From: Bacillus zhangzhouensis | GTDB lineage: Bacteria > Bacillota > Bacilli > Bacillales > Bacillaceae | DNA: 64,000 nt | Assembly (NCBI GenBank): GCA_025809375.1 | Contig: CP099514.1 | Location: forward strand, 1,116,001 to 1,180,000 | Direction of reading: 5' to 3' | Shown here: piece after piece, positions 61,721 to 64,000 of the stretch | Numbering within the stretch: position 1 is the first letter of the stretch | Layout: every line of letters begins with the position of its first letter | Made by a program: the position numbers and the translations under genes | Notes under the pieces: model-generated | The model's input: only the letters and a program-made list of their open reading frames with translations | What the model was told of the DNA's origin: nothing | The model's database searches: none

Positions 61721-62506
61721 ATGGATCTCAATCTAACTGGAAAAAAAGCATTGGTAGCTGCAAGCAGTCAAGGTATTGGAAAAGCGACTGCCTTTGCTCT
61801 AGCAAAAGAAGGAGCAGATGTGATGCTTTCGGGAAGACATGAACAGAGGCTGAAAGAAACAGTTAACGAGCTGTCTCCGCTTGTCAAAGGACAGCTGACT
61901 TATCAAGTATGTGACGTATCTGACGCCAGGCAAATCAAGGCGCTTGTTCAAGCAGCGGCCGGTGATGAGAAGTGTCTAGACATTCTTGTAAACAATACAG
62001 GCGGGCCTAAAACAGGGACGCTTGACACCTTAACAGATGAAGATTGGATCGAATCATTTCAGCTTCATTTACTCAGCTATATTCGATTATTAAAAGAGGC
62101 ATTACCTTATTTGAAAAAACGCGGCGCACGTGTGTTAAATATTGCGTCAATGTCAGTGAAAGAACCGATCCCAGGCTTGATGCTGTCGAATACATTTAGA
62201 CCGGCTATAGCCGGCTGGACAAAAACAGCCGCTCAGGAGCTTGCAAAGGATGGTATTTTGATCAATACGTTAGCACCGGGAAAAATTGAAACAGACCGTG
62301 TTAAACAGCTGGATAAGCACCGTGCACAAGCAGAGAATCGAACAATTGAAGAAATTAAAGCATTGGCTGAACGGGCGATCCCGATTGGCCGTTACGGACA
62401 GCCAGAGGAATTTGCAGCATATGCAGCTTTTCTTTTATCTGAAGCCAATACATATATGACAGGTCAAACACTGATCATTGATGGTGGATTGACAAAGTCT
62501 CTTTAA
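61721..62506 (+). CDS. Short-chain dehydrogenase/reductase-like protein with non-canonical active site
   Basis: 261 residues, SDR fold. The nucleotide motif is ASSQGIGKATA (where classical members have TGxxxGIG), DILVNNTGGP replaces NNAG, and the C-terminus is normal (YMTGQTLIIDGG). The catalytic Tyr-x3-Lys is missing: aligned residues read SNTFRP, i.e. Ser/Leu and Arg in place of Tyr and Lys. It resembles the CDD group of BKR-like SDRs that lack a perfect tetrad. Annotated as 3-oxoacyl-ACP reductase in such genomes, but the real reaction is uncertain. It overlaps no neighbour; ykwC follows after 13 bases in one operon. Confidence 0.85.
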   Translation: MDLNLTGKKALVAASSQGIGKATAFALAKEGADVMLSGRHEQRLKETVNELSPLVKGQLTYQVCDVSDARQIKALVQAAAGDEKCLDILVNNTGGPKTGTLDTLTDEDWIESFQLHLLSYIRLLKEALPYLKKRGARVLNIASMSVKEPIPGLMLSNTFRPAIAGWTKTAAQELAKDGILINTLAPGKIETDRVKQLDKHRAQAENRTIEEIKALAERAIPIGRYGQPEEFAAYAAFLLSEANTYMTGQTLIIDGGLTKSL

Positions 62507-62519
62507 GGAGGAACAAGTG

Positions 62520-63392
62520 ATGGCACAAATCAAAACAGTTGGTTTTATAGGAATCGGTGTCATGGGGCGCAGTATGGCAGGACATTTAATGGATGCAGGC
62601 TATGAAGTTCTCGTGTATACAAGAACGAAAGCAAAAGCAGACGCATTGATTCAAAAAGGGGCATCATGGAAGCCGGCAGTAAAGGAGATTGCAGAAAGTG
62701 CAGATGCTGTCATCACAATGGTGGGATATCCATCGGATGTAGAAGAGGTCTATTTAGGTGAAGACGGGATTGTGGCACATGCCGCGCCTGGTACATATCT
62801 CATTGATATGACGACATCGAAGCCTCAGCTTGCAAAAGAAATTGAGTTGAAAGCGAAGGAAAGAGGTGTATTTGCATTAGATGCGCCTGTATCAGGCGGA
62901 GACATAGGAGCCCAAAATGGCACGCTGGCCATTATGGTCGGCGGAGAAAGGTCAGCCTATGAAGCCTGTCTGCCGCTATTTGAGCAAATGGGTGAAAACA
63001 TTCAATATCAAGGACCGGCAGGGAGCGGCCAGCATACAAAAATGTGTAACCAAATTGCCATCGCAGCGGGGATGATAGGTGTTGCAGAAGCAATGGCCTA
63101 TGCCAAAAAATCAGGGCTTGATCCAGAGCAGGTGCTCAAAAGCATCACAACAGGTGCAGCCGGCAGCTGGTCTTTATCAAACCTTGCACCAAGAATGCTG
63201 AAAGGCGATTTCGAGCCAGGGTTTTATGTGAAGCATTTTATCAAGGATATGGGCATTGCACTTGAAGAAGCAGAGCTTATGGGTGCAGAAATGCCGGGAC
63301 TCTCACTTGCGAAGTCACTTTATGAGAAGCTGAGCGAACAAGGTGAAGAAAACAGCGGGACACAGAGTATCTATAAATTATGGGTCAAATAA
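62520..63392 (+). CDS. ykwC: Beta-hydroxyacid dehydrogenase YkwC
   Basis: 290 residues of the 3-hydroxyisobutyrate/tartronate semialdehyde reductase family. NAD(P)-binding GFIGIGVMGRSMAGHL at the N-terminus, substrate motif DAPVSGGDIGAQNGTLAIMVGG (key: DAPVSGGDIGA), and catalytic Lys in GSGQHTKMCNQI. ATG 62520 is 7 bases after AAGGAGG. The substrate is unknown. Its terminator is next to repeat copy 4. Confidence 0.92.
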   Translation: MAQIKTVGFIGIGVMGRSMAGHLMDAGYEVLVYTRTKAKADALIQKGASWKPAVKEIAESADAVITMVGYPSDVEEVYLGEDGIVAHAAPGTYLIDMTTSKPQLAKEIELKAKERGVFALDAPVSGGDIGAQNGTLAIMVGGERSAYEACLPLFEQMGENIQYQGPAGSGQHTKMCNQIAIAAGMIGVAEAMAYAKKSGLDPEQVLKSITTGAAGSWSLSNLAPRMLKGDFEPGFYVKHFIKDMGIALEEAELMGAEMPGLSLAKSLYEKLSEQGEENSGTQSIYKLWVK

Positions 63393-63395
63393 AAA

Positions 63396-63423
63396 AACTG
63401 CTCCGCCTAGGTGGAACAGTTTG
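63396..63423 (+). terminator. Terminator of ykwC, left flank of repeat copy 4
   Basis: AAACTGCTCC..GGAACAGTTT hairpin; its T run is interrupted after three T residues by the repeat element (TTT then GCAGCGTG). Confidence 0.75.
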
Positions 63424-63588
63424 CAGCGTGTAAACAAGCCCTCGCACTCGGTGTCAGTCCTCTGCGCTGGTGCTCACGAATGTCCAATTCGCTCCGCGCC
63501 AGCCTAGGGCTGCAAAGGTTTTCTATCACGCTGAAAAGAAGACAAAGGGCTAAAATCAACATCATTTTAGCCCTTTGTCAACAATCTG
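63424..63588 (+). repeat. Dispersed structured repeat, copy 4 (longest)
   Basis: 165 bases: CAGCGTG at the 5' end; AAGCCCT pairing with AGGGCTG; GGTGTCAGTCCTCTGCGCTGG; CACGAATGTCCAATTCG; CTAGGGCTGCAAAGG; TATCACGCTGAAAAGAAG; the perfect hairpin GACAAAGGGCTAAAAT/ATTTTAGCCCTTTGTC; and CAACAATCTG at the 3' end. Between convergent ykwC and ykwD. The right flank (AGGTTTTTTT) keeps only the end of a terminator, so the duplication is degenerate here. Confidence 0.87.
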
Positions 63589-63602
63589 AGGTTTTTTTGA
63601 TA

Positions 63603-64000
63603 TTATTTTCCGATGAATTGCTGTGTCCAGTAGTTGCCAGATTTCACATAACCAACACCGATATGTGTATAGTTTTTGTTTAAAATGTTCGCTCTGTGGC
63701 CTTCACTGTTCATCCATGCTGTCACAACCTCTTGAGGGGATCTTTGACCTTGGGCAATGTTTTCACCTGCTGATTTATAAGTGATGCCGAATTGCTTCAT
63801 TTGATCAAATGGAGATCCATAAGTTGGGCTTGTATGAGAGAAATAGTTTTTATCTTTCATATCTTGAGATTTTGCGCGAGCAGATTTGCTTAATTTAGAA
63901 TCAACAGAAAGTGCCTTTAAGCCTTGCTTTGCACGCTCTTTATTTGTAAGCTCAACTACTTCTTTCTCAAATGCATTTAAGCTGCTGTCTGCTTTAGATG
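63603..64000 (-). CDS. ykwD: CAP/SCP-domain secreted protein YkwD, C-terminal part
   Basis: The frame enters from the right window edge; about 132 C-terminal residues are seen. They form a CAP (cysteine-rich secretory, SCP) domain: ELTNKERAKQGLKALSVDSKL, FSHTSPTYGSPFDQMKQ, AGENIAQGQRSPQEVVTAWM (key: AGENIA) and SEGHRANILNKNYTHIGVG with the conserved Glu and His residues. B. subtilis YkwD is about twice as long, with a signal peptide. Function of bacterial CAP proteins is poorly known. The stop lies 14 bases past the repeat element. Confidence 0.92.
   Translation of the reverse strand, partial: SKADSSLNAFEKEVVELTNKERAKQGLKALSVDSKLSKSARAKSQDMKDKNYFSHTSPTYGSPFDQMKQFGITYKSAGENIAQGQRSPQEVVTAWMNSEGHRANILNKNYTHIGVGYVKSGNYWTQQFIGK

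Noticed and set aside
63411-63683. 90-codon frame after ykwC
   Set aside because: Runs through the ykwC terminator, repeat copy 4 and the end of ykwD on the other strand; no ribosome binding site.

Overview
The window is chromosomal DNA of a low-GC, endospore-forming Firmicute of the genus Bacillus. Gene content and order follow the metE to ykwD segment of the Bacillus subtilis chromosome almost gene for gene. Protein divergence and several replaced or missing genes point to a relative outside B. subtilis itself; I infer the Bacillus pumilus group (pumilus, safensis, altitudinis), from memory of the sequences and not from a search. There is no rRNA, tRNA, CRISPR array, prophage or intact transposase gene.

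Layout. 1-2.1 kb: metE (partial, under a cobalamin riboswitch) and the intracellular protease gene ispA. 2.4-2.8 kb: decayed remains of a membrane-protein/XRE-regulator pair. 3-8.5 kb: two-component system ykoGH with PepSY genes ykoI and ykoJ, then mgtE behind an M-box. 8.6-15.3 kb: a lipoprotein, tnrA with its divergent partners ykzB-ykoL, ykoM (MarR), the c-di-GMP protein ykoW, ykoX (DedA), and ykoY/meeY behind an Mn riboswitch. 15.4-21.2 kb: sigI-rsgI, sspD, ykrK-htpX, ktrD. 21.2-26.5 kb: a DUF421 protein, two overlapping small genes, the acyltransferase ykrP, kinE-ogt. 26.5-33.7 kb: the complete methionine salvage set mtnKA / mtnE / mtnWXBD with two SAM-I riboswitches. 34-40.7 kb: spo0E, kinD, mhqR, motAB, clpE. 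40.9-44.6 kb: ykvI and the queCDEF operon under a preQ1 riboswitch. 44.6-53 kb: a candidate small RNA, a GNAT pseudogene, ykvS, ykvT, the sporulation genes ykvU-stoA, the iron efflux ATPase pfeT (zosA), ykvY, and a remnant of ykvZ. 53-58 kb: the glucose PTS glcT-ptsG-ptsH-ptsI with a RAT/terminator. 58-64 kb: splAB, mcpC, an unusual SDR, ykwC and ykwD (partial).

Themes. Metabolite and metal sensing by RNA is dense: B12, Mg, Mn, two SAM-I and preQ1 leaders, plus a protein-dependent RAT. Stress and sporulation functions recur: SigI/RsgI, HtpX, ClpE with three CtsR boxes, KinD, KinE, Spo0E, SspD, StoA, SplB. Motility genes motAB and mcpC carry SigD-like promoters.

The most unusual signal is a four-copy dispersed repeat of about 125-165 bp (10.8, 22.2, 36.6 and 63.5 kb). 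It ends in a perfect 16-bp hairpin and always lies between convergent genes, directly abutting an intrinsic terminator. In three copies part or all of that terminator is duplicated on the far side, as a target-site duplication would be. I know of no description of this element. Other points worth a second look are the candidate sRNA at 44.7 kb, a possible leader peptide before mgtE, a SigI-type promoter inside a terminator stem, and three pseudogenes.
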